6,484 nucleotides of DNA from DASPKA01 sp035628335 (GTDB lineage: Bacteria > Patescibacteriota > Doudnabacteria > UBA920). Where the stretch lies: positions 1 through 6,484 of the forward strand of contig DASPKA010000008.1 of NCBI GenBank assembly GCA_035628335.1, written 5' to 3'. This document shows, piece after piece, positions 1 through 5,080 of this stretch (position 1 is the stretch's first letter; every line of letters begins with the position of its first letter). The notes under the pieces are model-generated. The model did not search any database and was not told the origin of the DNA. It saw only the letters and a program-made list of their open reading frames with translations. Position numbers and translations under genes: made by a program.

Positions 1-479
1 GAAAAATCCAAGCAGCAAAAGATTCCCAGAGCGATCCTGACTTTGTAGTAGTCGCTCGAGTGGAAGCTTTTATTGCTGGCCGGAATTTAGAAGAAACACT
101 CGCGCGTGCTAGCGCGTATAAGGATGCAGGTGCTGACGCCATCCTCATTCACTCAAGTAGAAAAGATGCCGCTGAGATACTAGCCTTTAAACAAGCCTGG
201 GGTTACCGCCTGCCAGTGGTAATAGTTCCAACCACGTACTATCAAACTCCAACTGCAACGTTTCGTGAAGCTGGTTTTTCTGTCTGCATATGGGCAAACC
301 ACCAGTTACGCTCTGCGCTGCTTGCTATGCAAAAAACTGCTCGTCAGATCTTTGAAACTCAAAGCATTGCTTCCGTTGAGCCTGAGGTGGCTACACTTGC
401 AGAGGTGTTCCGGCTCCAAAACGCTGCCGAACTGCAACAAGCTGAAACAAAATACTTAACTACCTTAAACCATGATTGA
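1..479 (+). CDS. aepX: Phosphoenolpyruvate mutase, C-terminal part (5' end outside window)
   Basis: PEP mutase rearranges phosphoenolpyruvate to phosphonopyruvate, the C-P bond-forming step that starts phosphonate biosynthesis; it is a cytosolic, Mg-dependent enzyme of the isocitrate lyase superfamily. The frame is open from base 3, so the gene enters from the left and the GTG at 60 is an internal valine. The 158 visible residues match the family's C-terminal half: VARVEAFIAG, then DAGADAILIHS, VIVPTTYYQTP, IWANHQLRSA and EVFRLQ. The Arg at 57-59 and His at 150-152 lie 31 residues apart, as do the known active-site Arg159 and His190 of Mytilus PEP mutase. By that register about 140 N-terminal residues are missing, including the Asp cluster and the EDK-NS loop, so catalytic completeness cannot be checked. 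An N-terminal nucleotidyltransferase fusion, seen in some relatives, cannot be excluded. The stop overlaps the aepY start by 8 bases, which suggests translational coupling. Confidence 0.93.
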   Translation, partial: KIQAAKDSQSDPDFVVVARVEAFIAGRNLEETLARASAYKDAGADAILIHSSRKDAAEILAFKQAWGYRLPVVIVPTTYYQTPTATFREAGFSVCIWANHQLRSALLAMQKTARQIFETQSIASVEPEVATLAEVFRLQNAAELQQAETKYLTTLNHD

Positions 480-1836
480 AGCTGCTGATTTTATCCATAC
501 TGCAAAAGGGTTTGGCTTTGAGTTGTATTCTGGTGTTCCATGTTCATACCTAAAGCCCCTTATTAACTTTGTCATTGACTCCCCTGATATTCATTACATT
601 GGCGCTGCAAATGAAGGAGACGCAGTAGCAATTGTTAGTGGTGCAGAACTAGCAGGGAAACGTGGCGTAGTCATGTTCCAAAACTCCGGCTTCGGGAATG
701 CCATAAATCCCCTCACCTCCCTCAACGCCATCTTCTATATCCCCGCACTACTCATATGCACCTGGCGCGGCGAACCTCCCGCATACCCCGTATCATCTCG
801 CATCAAAGCTGCGAGAGAGGAAGGCTCCATTCCCGATACTGCATCGGTATGGGAGGGGGAACAGCTACCGGCTTCACCGGAGCTAACTCCAACGCAAGCC
901 CCATTTAACTCAGCTTCAAGTTTTTACGAGACTCCTAGCGGCAAGGCCGCGAGAGGGGGAGGCTCCAAATCCGGCTTTGCCGATTTGGAGGGGGCGACGC
1001 AAGCCCCATTCATAGACGAGCCCCAGCATACCCTAATGGGCGAGATAACTCCGGAGCTGTTTGACTTACTTAATATCCCTTGGGACTTTTTTCCGGAAAC
1101 TGTAGAAGACATAGAGCCAATACTTCAGTCTGCAGTTAAGTATATGGATGACACCGGACTTCCATTTGGCCTAATCATGCGCAAAGACTCCGTGAGACCC
1201 TACAAACTTAACGCCCAAGAGCCACTACCCGTACAAACATCGTATTCCATATTTCCCGCACCCCCGCAAACACAAAATATGTCACGGGACGAAGCGCTCT
1301 CGGTTGTGCAAGTACACGCAAGACCACATGATGCAGTTATAGCCACCACTGGCTATACTGGCCGCGCACTCTATGCTATGCAAGACCAGCCAAACCAATT
1401 TTATATGATAGGCTCGATGGGCTGCGCTTCCAGCATAGGCCTGGGCCTTGCATGGGCATTACCCGAGCGTAGAGTTATCATTGTGGACGGGGATGGTGCT
1501 TTGCTCATGCGACTCGGAGCACTTACTACTATTGCACACGAAGCACCAAAAAATTTAGTACACATATTGCTTGACAACCAAATGCACGAATCAACCGGCG
1601 GACAACGCACAGCGAGCCGTGTGGATTTTGGTGCCATTGCACGTGGCTGCGGGTATAGACGAGTGGTGAGAGCAACTAGTACTCGTGAACTTGCGGAGGC
1701 TATTGACGCTTCTGGAAACGAGCTTACGTTTATTCACGCAAAAACGAGTGCTATACAAGGACAGAAACTTCCACGCCCTAAAGAAAACCCTACCTACCTC
1801 GCAAACCGCTTCCGTGAATGGCTTGCTAATCCCTAA
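472..1836 (+). CDS. aepY: Phosphonopyruvate decarboxylase (TPP-dependent) with a large in-frame insertion
   Basis: This enzyme decarboxylates phosphonopyruvate to phosphonoacetaldehyde, which pulls the unfavourable PEP mutase equilibrium forward. It uses thiamine diphosphate and Mg. The N-terminal pyrimidine-binding domain (about residues 1-102 and 182-215) has the catalytic-type Glu48 in GAANEGDA and the family motif QNSGFGNAINPL (70-81). The C-terminal PP-binding domain has GDG at 340-342 and Asn369 in LLDNQMHESTGGQ, the standard TPP/Mg signature. The start ATG overlaps the aepX stop (ATGATTGA). At 454 residues it is about 77 longer than the usual 375-380. The excess is a single block, residues 103-181, between RGEP and DEPQH, which are almost adjacent in relatives. 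The block is low in complexity, rich in Pro/Ser/Gly/Ala, and encoded by repeat DNA (see separate entries). All recognisable catalytic motifs and the frame are intact, so the enzyme is probably functional, with the insert as a surface loop. Confidence 0.93.
   Translation: MIEAADFIHTAKGFGFELYSGVPCSYLKPLINFVIDSPDIHYIGAANEGDAVAIVSGAELAGKRGVVMFQNSGFGNAINPLTSLNAIFYIPALLICTWRGEPPAYPVSSRIKAAREEGSIPDTASVWEGEQLPASPELTPTQAPFNSASSFYETPSGKAARGGGSKSGFADLEGATQAPFIDEPQHTLMGEITPELFDLLNIPWDFFPETVEDIEPILQSAVKYMDDTGLPFGLIMRKDSVRPYKLNAQEPLPVQTSYSIFPAPPQTQNMSRDEALSVVQVHARPHDAVIATTGYTGRALYAMQDQPNQFYMIGSMGCASSIGLGLAWALPERRVIIVDGDGALLMRLGALTTIAHEAPKNLVHILLDNQMHESTGGQRTASRVDFGAIARGCGYRRVVRATSTRELAEAIDASGNELTFIHAKTSAIQGQKLPRPKENPTYLANRFREWLANP
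796..905 (+). repeat. Palindromic repeat copy 1 (long form)
   Basis: Order of parts: hairpin A, arms 796-802 and 810-816 (7 bp); the shared stretch 808-828 ending in GGCTCC; hairpin B, arms 833-837 and 843-847 (5 bp); a GGAGGGGG run; hairpin C, arms 863-871 and 877-884 (8 bp with one bulged A); then the shared 14-mer ACGCAAGCCCCATT at 892-905. It encodes KAAREEGSIP at residues 112-121 and ends in TQAPF. Compared with copy 2 it carries 33 extra bases, which contain hairpin C. Confidence 0.75.
932..1010 (+). repeat. Palindromic repeat copy 2 (short form)
   Basis: Order of parts: hairpin A, arms 938-942 and 946-950 (5 bp, loop AAG); the shared stretch 946-966, similar to 808-828; hairpin B, arms 963-975 and 979-990 (12 bp with one bulged C, loop TTT); the G run; then the 14-mer ACGCAAGCCCCATT at 997-1010, identical to 892-905 and exactly 105 bases (35 codons) away. 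It encodes KAARGGGSKSGF from residue 158 and ends in ATQAPF. Hairpin B is better paired here than in copy 1. Confidence 0.75.
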
Positions 1837-1838
1837 TG

Positions 1839-1868
1839 TCTCAAAATTCACGGGCGTGAATTTTGAGA
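1839..1868 (+). repeat. Perfect 14-bp inverted repeat between aepY and phnW
   Basis: The arms 1839-1852 and 1855-1868 are exact reverse complements around a two-base GG centre. The left arm begins TCTCAAAATTC. The palindrome starts two bases after the aepY stop and ends eight bases before the phnW ATG. On the + strand it is followed by A residues rather than T, so it is not a rho-independent terminator in the operon direction. The right arm contains the only purine-rich stretch (GAGA, 1865-1868) that could serve as the phnW ribosome binding site, so folding of the mRNA could limit phnW translation. It may also be an inserted palindromic repeat or an mRNA-stabilising hairpin. Confidence 0.85.
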
Positions 1869-1876
1869 AAAATCCT

Positions 1877-2950
1877 ATGAAACTTTTGAATCCCGGACCG
1901 GTCACGCTTACCTCACGAGTAAGGAACACGCTGCTAGGACCAGATCTTTGTCATCGAGAGCCGGAGTTTGGCGTGCTTGAAACTGAAATTCGCACACTTC
2001 TGACACAAGTCTATAACGCCCCTGGGTATACGGCAGTACTAATTACAGGATCAGGCACTGCAGCAGTCGAAGCCATGGTAGGTTCGTTAGTACCCTCTTA
2101 TGGCCATGCACTTGTTGTTGCGAATGGTGCATATGGGCAGCGCATAGCTGACATGTTACGCGCACAACAAAAAACATCTCATTTGGCGGAGTCAAGCTGG
2201 GTAGATTCTATAAATTTGATGAAAGTTGAGGAATTACTAAAGACTCACCCAGAGATCTCACATGTAATAGCTGTACATCATGAAACTACCACCGGTAGAT
2301 TAAACGACATTGCTCCACTCGGTGAATTATGTAAAATGTATGATAAAAAATTACTCCTTGATACTGTTTCAAGCTTTGGTGGTGAAGCCATAGACTTCAT
2401 GCACTGGAACTTAGAAGCAGTGGCTGCAACTGCCAACAAGTGCCTCCATGGAGTACCAGGCGTCTCGTTTGTGCTGGTACGAAAAGAAACTCTCGAAAAG
2501 GGGACTAGCGGTGCTGCAAGTATCTACTTGGACCTTTTCCGCCATTACCCGGAGCAAGAGAGGGGTTCGACTGCCTTTACTCAGTCTGCGCAAATTTGCT
2601 ATGCTCTCAAAGAAGCGCTATTAGAGCTCAAAGACGCGGGTGGTTGGCAAGCCCGAAACCGTCATTACCGCGAACTTTCAGGACAGGTTTTCAGAGGCCT
2701 TACTTTGCTTGGAATTCAACCACTCCTATCCATCGACCTCCCTTCTTCGTCCATCCTAACTTCGTACCGGCTGCCGGCCGGCAGCACCTACCCAGAACTT
2801 CATGACCATCTTAAGTCGCAGGGCTTTGTCATTTATGCAGGACACGGACAATTTAGCCAAGACATATTCAGGATTGCTGTTATGGGGGACGTGACGAGCA
2901 GCGACATAGAACGACTGTTACAAGCTTTCAAGAATTTTCTTAATGACTAA
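1877..2950 (+). CDS. phnW: 2-aminoethylphosphonate:pyruvate aminotransferase (PLP, class V)
   Basis: This enzyme interconverts phosphonoacetaldehyde plus alanine with AEP plus pyruvate. Beside aepX and aepY it should work in the synthetic direction, the role often called aepZ. The 357 residues match the family length of about 360. Visible motifs: N-terminal LLNPGPVTLT and CHREPEF; GSGTAAVEAM; HHETTTGRLN; LLLDTVSSFGGE with Asp162, which contacts the PLP ring nitrogen; ANKCLHGVPG with the Schiff-base Lys188; and near the end SYRLPAGSTY plus VIYAGHGQ. Asp162 and Lys188 are 26 residues apart, as Asp168 and Lys194 are in the Salmonella enzyme. The frame is open back to 1685, but the family N-terminus begins at the ATG at 1877. 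The ribosome site is weak (GAGA) and lies inside the inverted repeat just upstream. A related class V aminotransferase of another specificity is possible but unlikely in this operon. Confidence 0.92.
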   Translation: MKLLNPGPVTLTSRVRNTLLGPDLCHREPEFGVLETEIRTLLTQVYNAPGYTAVLITGSGTAAVEAMVGSLVPSYGHALVVANGAYGQRIADMLRAQQKTSHLAESSWVDSINLMKVEELLKTHPEISHVIAVHHETTTGRLNDIAPLGELCKMYDKKLLLDTVSSFGGEAIDFMHWNLEAVAATANKCLHGVPGVSFVLVRKETLEKGTSGAASIYLDLFRHYPEQERGSTAFTQSAQICYALKEALLELKDAGGWQARNRHYRELSGQVFRGLTLLGIQPLLSIDLPSSSILTSYRLPAGSTYPELHDHLKSQGFVIYAGHGQFSQDIFRIAVMGDVTSSDIERLLQAFKNFLND

Positions 2951-2958
2951 ACAAAACT

Positions 2959-2964
2959 AGGAGG
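2959..2964 (+). promoter_or_regulatory. Strong Shine-Dalgarno AGGAGG
   Basis: A full-consensus AGGAGG lies four bases before the ATG at 2969, the strongest such site in the operon. It fixes the start of the secreted protein and allows independent initiation after phnW, which ends 18 bases upstream of that ATG. Confidence 0.85.
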
Positions 2965-2968
2965 AATA

Positions 2969-3496
2969 ATGAAACTGAAGGTACTGTTTTTTCTGTTATG
3001 GGTTTTGATTTCCCAAGGCCAAGCACAAAACCCGCTCAAGGCTATTACCCAAGCGGAAATTAAAGCGATCTTGGTTAAAGAAATCAAACCTAACTGTGAA
3101 AGTGCGTACCCAAAAAACCAGTGGGTCTACATAAACGAGTTTGTTCTAGTAGACCTCACTGGTGATGGAGTACTCGAAGCACTTGTCACTGCGAGCACGT
3201 GCACAACTGGCACTGCCGGCGCCGACATTCTGCGCGTATATGCCAAAAATAAAACAAAAGGCATACACGAGCTAAAGATTGACGAACCGAAAGAATTTAA
3301 CGGCAAAGAAATCTGGTCAGGGCATGGCGGCGGATTTTATTACACTACCAGGAATAACACTCTGATTGGTGTCTACATTCCCTATGGCCCGGGAGGAAAA
3401 ACCAGTTTGTTAGGTATCGAGCGAGAGCTTCGTTACCAATGGGATGCACAGCGGCGTATGTTCGTCTTAACAGGCGTACAAGATAAGCCTATGTAA
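2969..3496 (+). CDS. Small secreted protein with an Asp-rich (FG-GAP/VCBS-like) calcium-type loop
   Basis: The protein has 175 residues. Residues 1-19 form a signal peptide: a short basic start (MKLK), a hydrophobic core (VLFFLLWVLI) and a likely signal peptidase I site after GQA. No lipobox Cys is present, so it should be exported rather than lipid-anchored. The mature part contains LVDLTGDGVLEALVT (60-74), the DxTGDGxxE pattern found in FG-GAP/VCBS-type and similar calcium-binding loops. It also has two cysteines (43 and 78) that could form a disulfide, and a Gly-rich HGGGFYY stretch near 119-125. No specific family is recognised and no enzymatic function is evident. It follows phnW by 18 bases and precedes the operon terminator, so co-transcription with the AEP genes is likely. 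A functional link to phosphonate-decorated surface material is only inferred from position. Confidence 0.8.
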   Translation: MKLKVLFFLLWVLISQGQAQNPLKAITQAEIKAILVKEIKPNCESAYPKNQWVYINEFVLVDLTGDGVLEALVTASTCTTGTAGADILRVYAKNKTKGIHELKIDEPKEFNGKEIWSGHGGGFYYTTRNNTLIGVYIPYGPGGKTSLLGIERELRYQWDAQRRMFVLTGVQDKPM

Positions 3497-3502
3497 GTAT
3501 AT

Positions 3503-3536
3503 AATGCGGCTCCGGGGTCCACCCAAGCCGCATTTT
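3503..3536 (+). terminator. Intrinsic terminator of the AEP operon
   Basis: A 9-bp perfect stem (AATGCGGCT at 3503-3511 with 3526-3534) has a 14-base loop and runs into TTTTGTTAT. It starts seven bases after the stop of the secreted-protein gene. Confidence 0.8.
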
Positions 3537-3550
3537 GTTATAATATATAC

Positions 3551-3591
3551 AAGAATAAAAGAAAGCTGCGTGATATTTAGTGTCACGCAGC
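3551..3591 (-). terminator. Intrinsic terminator of the small - strand gene
   Basis: A perfect 9-bp stem (3565-3573 with 3583-3591, GCTGCGTGA) is followed on the - strand by a T-rich tail, TTTCTTTTATTCTT (3551-3564). It begins nine bases beyond the stop at 3601 and faces the operon terminator. Confidence 0.8.
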
Positions 3592-3600
3592 CTACAGGAG

Positions 3601-3825
3601 TTACGCTGAAGCTATTGCTTCATCATACAGATCATCGAGCGTAGGTTGCTTGCCCTCATGCGTTCGATTAGCTAGGGCTTTTAGTAACTCCGGTGGAGTG
3701 GTGTCGCAAGTACCACCTCGAACAGGTTCCTTACATTTCCACTCTCCTTTCGGAAAAGCAACTTCCTCATGTTTTGAACTACCACAGACTATTACCTTCT
3801 TTCTATCTTTCACACGAATGGGCAT
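3601..3825 (-). CDS. Small cysteine-containing hypothetical protein
   Basis: No family is recognised. With the start at 3825 the protein has 74 residues: a basic N-terminus (MPIRVKDRKKVIV), then Cys14, Cys31 and Cys40 with His19 between them, and an acidic C-terminal part (LDDLYDEAIASA). The Cys/His spacing could bind a metal, but CxxC pairs are absent, so this is not a standard zinc ribbon or rubredoxin. The frame extends to an ATG at 3858 (85 residues, a fourth Cys). I prefer 3825 for two reasons. AAAGGAGA (3831-3838) is ideally placed before it, and the 3858 ATG overlaps a consensus extended -10 box, so a transcript from that promoter would start downstream of it. The longer form has a weaker GAGGT site (3867-3871) and stays possible if another promoter lies upstream. 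The gene is monocistronic with its own terminator and is divergent from the DUF2231 gene. Confidence 0.7.
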   Translation of the reverse strand: MPIRVKDRKKVIVCGSSKHEEVAFPKGEWKCKEPVRGGTCDTTPPELLKALANRTHEGKQPTLDDLYDEAIASA

Positions 3826-3856
3826 ACACTTCTCCTTTGGTCTGAAATCTTCTGCC

Positions 3857-3865
3857 ATTATATCA
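3857..3865 (-). promoter_or_regulatory. Extended -10 promoter element (TGATATAAT)
   Basis: On the - strand this reads TGATATAAT, a perfect TGn-TATAAT extended -10. No good -35 hexamer is found 16-18 bases upstream; TTGTTA is 22 bases away. Expected transcription start is near 3850, giving a leader of about 25 bases that contains the AAAGGAGA site of the ATG at 3825. Confidence 0.5.
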
Positions 3866-3883
3866 TACCTCGCTCACATTTTT

Positions 3884-3912
3884 TTAACAACAATCACTTA
3901 TGGTGATAGTAT
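3884..3912 (+). promoter_or_regulatory. Possible promoter of the DUF2231 gene
   Basis: TTAACA (3884-3889) and TAGTAT (3907-3912) are separated by 17 bases. The predicted start falls at or next to the ATG at 3919, implying a leaderless or nearly leaderless mRNA. Between the two boxes, ATCAC-TTATG-GTGAT (3893-3907) forms a 5-bp inverted repeat that could be an operator. The match is moderate. Confidence 0.3.
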
Positions 3913-3918
3913 AAACTT

Positions 3919-4425
3919 ATGAATTTACACCCGGTTGTAGTACACTACCCCATTGCACTCTTAACCATTTATTCGCTTCTCGAGCTTCTGCGTTTCAAAA
4001 AACTAACCCAGTGGCAACGCTGGTTTTTTATAAAGGCATTCTTGCTGATACTAGGAAGCCTCAGCACCTTTGCAGCCCTTCAAACTGGTGAAATTGCAGA
4101 AACACTTTTTCAGCCTGACGACCGAGTCGTGCGTATGCATGAAAACTTTGCAACTGCAAGTACATGGATCTACGGCATTCTTGCACTCAGTTATCTCATT
4201 CGCCTCCTGCAATATTTCTATGCAACTCACCTTGCGGGATACAAAACCTGGCCACAGTTGGTAAGAATAAACCAAATCGTATTTTCCGCACCTGTACTCA
4301 TCCTGCTTGCACTTGGTGGCCTCGCATGCCTGCTTATAACAGGCGCCCTCGGCGGAGCCATGGTATTAGGCCCAAACTCCGACCCTGTCGGTTCGTTTAT
4401 ATACTCTTGGCTTATAAAAAAATAA
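3919..4425 (+). CDS. DUF2231-type four-helix membrane protein
   Basis: The 168-residue integral membrane protein has four hydrophobic segments at about residues 5-24, 37-55, 80-101 and 123-145. It opens with NLHPVVVHYPIALL, the HPxxVHxPIxL signature of the DUF2231 family. It also has the family's second-helix TGEIAE (56-61), His74 in MHENFA, and a C-terminal TGALGGAMV (141-149) that matches the usual TGxLGG motif. The histidines His4, His9 and His74 near membrane ends are conserved in the family and suggest haem or metal binding, but this has not been established as a general function. No good Shine-Dalgarno precedes the ATG; GGTGA (3902-3906) is 12 bases away, which fits a leaderless start. 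The gene is alone on its strand and ends at a bidirectional terminator. Confidence 0.75.
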   Translation: MNLHPVVVHYPIALLTIYSLLELLRFKKLTQWQRWFFIKAFLLILGSLSTFAALQTGEIAETLFQPDDRVVRMHENFATASTWIYGILALSYLIRLLQYFYATHLAGYKTWPQLVRINQIVFSAPVLILLALGGLACLLITGALGGAMVLGPNSDPVGSFIYSWLIKK

Positions 4426-4431
4426 AAATAT

Positions 4432-4472
4432 AACAGGTTCCCCACCAATTCGTATGGAGAACCTGTTTTTTT
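4432..4472. terminator. Bidirectional terminator between convergent genes
   Basis: A 9-bp perfect stem (AACAGGTTC at 4432-4440 with 4459-4467) and inner CCA/TGG pairing run into seven T residues (4466-4472) on the + strand. On the - strand the same stem is followed by ATATTTTTATTTTTTT. It serves the DUF2231 gene and the - strand gene whose stop codon begins inside the T tract. Confidence 0.85.
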
Positions 4473-4944
4473 ACAGGAACTGAGGTTTGCCACTTCGGGC
4501 AAATCTGAATAATACATCTAAAACTTGAGGCTTCTCAAGCTTCTGTTTGACCCTCTGAAGAGAGGGTACCTCATTACGCCCCCCTGTCGGCGAACCCGCA
4601 GTCTCATATGCCTGCTGCCAGGCTGACAAAAGACGCTGCTCAACAGACTCTAGATCAGGGAACCCTTCAAACGAAACAGTGTCCACCACATGCTCATTTC
4701 CCCAGTGCATAAGGGTTACCAATATGAGGACATGTGCTCCCTCAGGTGGATCTTCAGGGAACGTGGCATCTAAAACTGGAGTGTCGCCGAGCACTCTCAT
4801 ACGAAGGAATGTTTTGACAAACACCCAGTCGGGAAACTCGCCACCAAAAGGGAAATGTGTTGGGACACCATCCCCAGAACCAGTAAGTAAATGCCCGTGA
4901 TTTAGGCAGACTGACGCAACGTGAAAAACACCTGTATAGTTCAT
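4471..4944 (-). CDS. Hypothetical protein, 157 residues
   Basis: No family is recognised. The start at 4944 is well supported: AAAGGAG (4950-4956) lies five bases before the ATG. The protein is soluble by appearance, with no signal peptide or membrane span. The N-terminal half is rich in His, Gly and aromatic residues (CLNHGHLLTGSGDG; HFPFGGEFPDWVFVK), followed by a hydrophobic strand-like stretch HVLILVTLMHWGNEH (71-85). The C-terminal third (about 98-145) is helical and charged, with LESVEQRLLSAWQQAYE and LQRVKQKLEK. The gene lies 136 bases downstream of ftsZ on the same strand and could be read through from it, but its own strong ribosome site and the A/T-rich gap allow independent expression. 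The stop is embedded in the terminator it shares with the convergent gene. Confidence 0.75.
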   Translation of the reverse strand: MNYTGVFHVASVCLNHGHLLTGSGDGVPTHFPFGGEFPDWVFVKTFLRMRVLGDTPVLDATFPEDPPEGAHVLILVTLMHWGNEHVVDTVSFEGFPDLESVEQRLLSAWQQAYETAGSPTGGRNEVPSLQRVKQKLEKPQVLDVLFRFARSGKPQFL

Positions 4945-5018
4945 GCAAACTCCTTTTCAATTTTTTGGGCAAGCGCCCGTTTCTATTCCTTCAAAAGGAA
5001 ACCATTTTTGGCAAAAAA

Positions 5019-5068
5019 TGTAAATACAAAAAACAATCCTTATCCCGCCAACTGGCAGAGCATCGGGA
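5019..5068 (-). terminator. Weak candidate terminator downstream of ftsZ
   Basis: Read on the - strand, TCCCG (5064-5068) can pair with CGGGA (5043-5047), or GCCA with TGGC inside that span. A T-rich stretch (GTTTTTTGTATTT) starts several bases later. The stem is short and not directly joined to the T run, so termination may be partial. The rest of the 136-base gap (4945-5080) is A/T-rich with small hairpins, for example at 4967-4978, and no gene. Confidence 0.25.
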
Positions 5069-5080
5069 CTGTTTATATGA

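Larger units (their letters stand above)
778..1014 (+). repeat. In-frame insertion block inside aepY (79 codons)
   Basis: The block spans residues 103-181 of AepY. Its edges are set by conserved family sequence: RGEP ends at 777 and DEPQH begins at 1015. It holds two diverged copies of one repeat plus a short non-repeated linker (906-931). It is dense in inverted repeats and purine-rich on the + strand, unlike the flanking coding sequence. Its length is a multiple of three and it has no stop in the used frame. The behaviour resembles the Rickettsia palindromic elements known to insert in frame within protein genes, but no relation by sequence is claimed. Confidence 0.8.

Noticed and set aside
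60..479. GTG at 60 as the start of a 139-residue gene
   Set aside because: The frame is open to the window edge and encodes PEP mutase sequence, including the active-site Arg, directly before it; the gene is simply cut by the window.
477..479. TGA read as an amino acid (alternative genetic code)
   Set aside because: TGA ends aepX exactly at the family's usual C-terminus and at a typical ATGATTGA overlap, with another in-frame TGA soon after; the standard bacterial code fits.
796..1010. CRISPR array or slipped-strand tandem repeat
   Set aside because: Only two copies of unequal length with 12-bp-scale hairpins and coding potential; no spacers and no short-period repetition.
778..1014. Intein or separate domain in AepY
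   Set aside because: It is far too short, low in complexity, and lacks the splice-junction Cys/Ser and His-Asn residues of inteins; the repeated DNA structure explains it better.
1839..1868. Rho-independent terminator between aepY and phnW
   Set aside because: A residues, not T, follow the stem on the + strand, and the operon clearly continues.
1685..1876. Longer phnW starting at 1685
   Set aside because: The extra 64 residues overlap aepY in another frame, do not resemble the family, and read through the palindrome; the family N-terminus LLNPGPVT starts right after the ATG at 1877.
4524..4567. Two small hairpins (4524-4539 and 4550-4567) as a regulatory element
   Set aside because: They lie inside the C-terminal coding part of the 157-residue gene, the stems are 6-7 bp, and no repeat copies or T tracts accompany them.
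4967..4978. GGGC-AAGC-GCCC hairpin as a terminator
   Set aside because: Only 4 bp of stem, with A residues following on the - strand; it sits just upstream of a ribosome site, so termination is unlikely.
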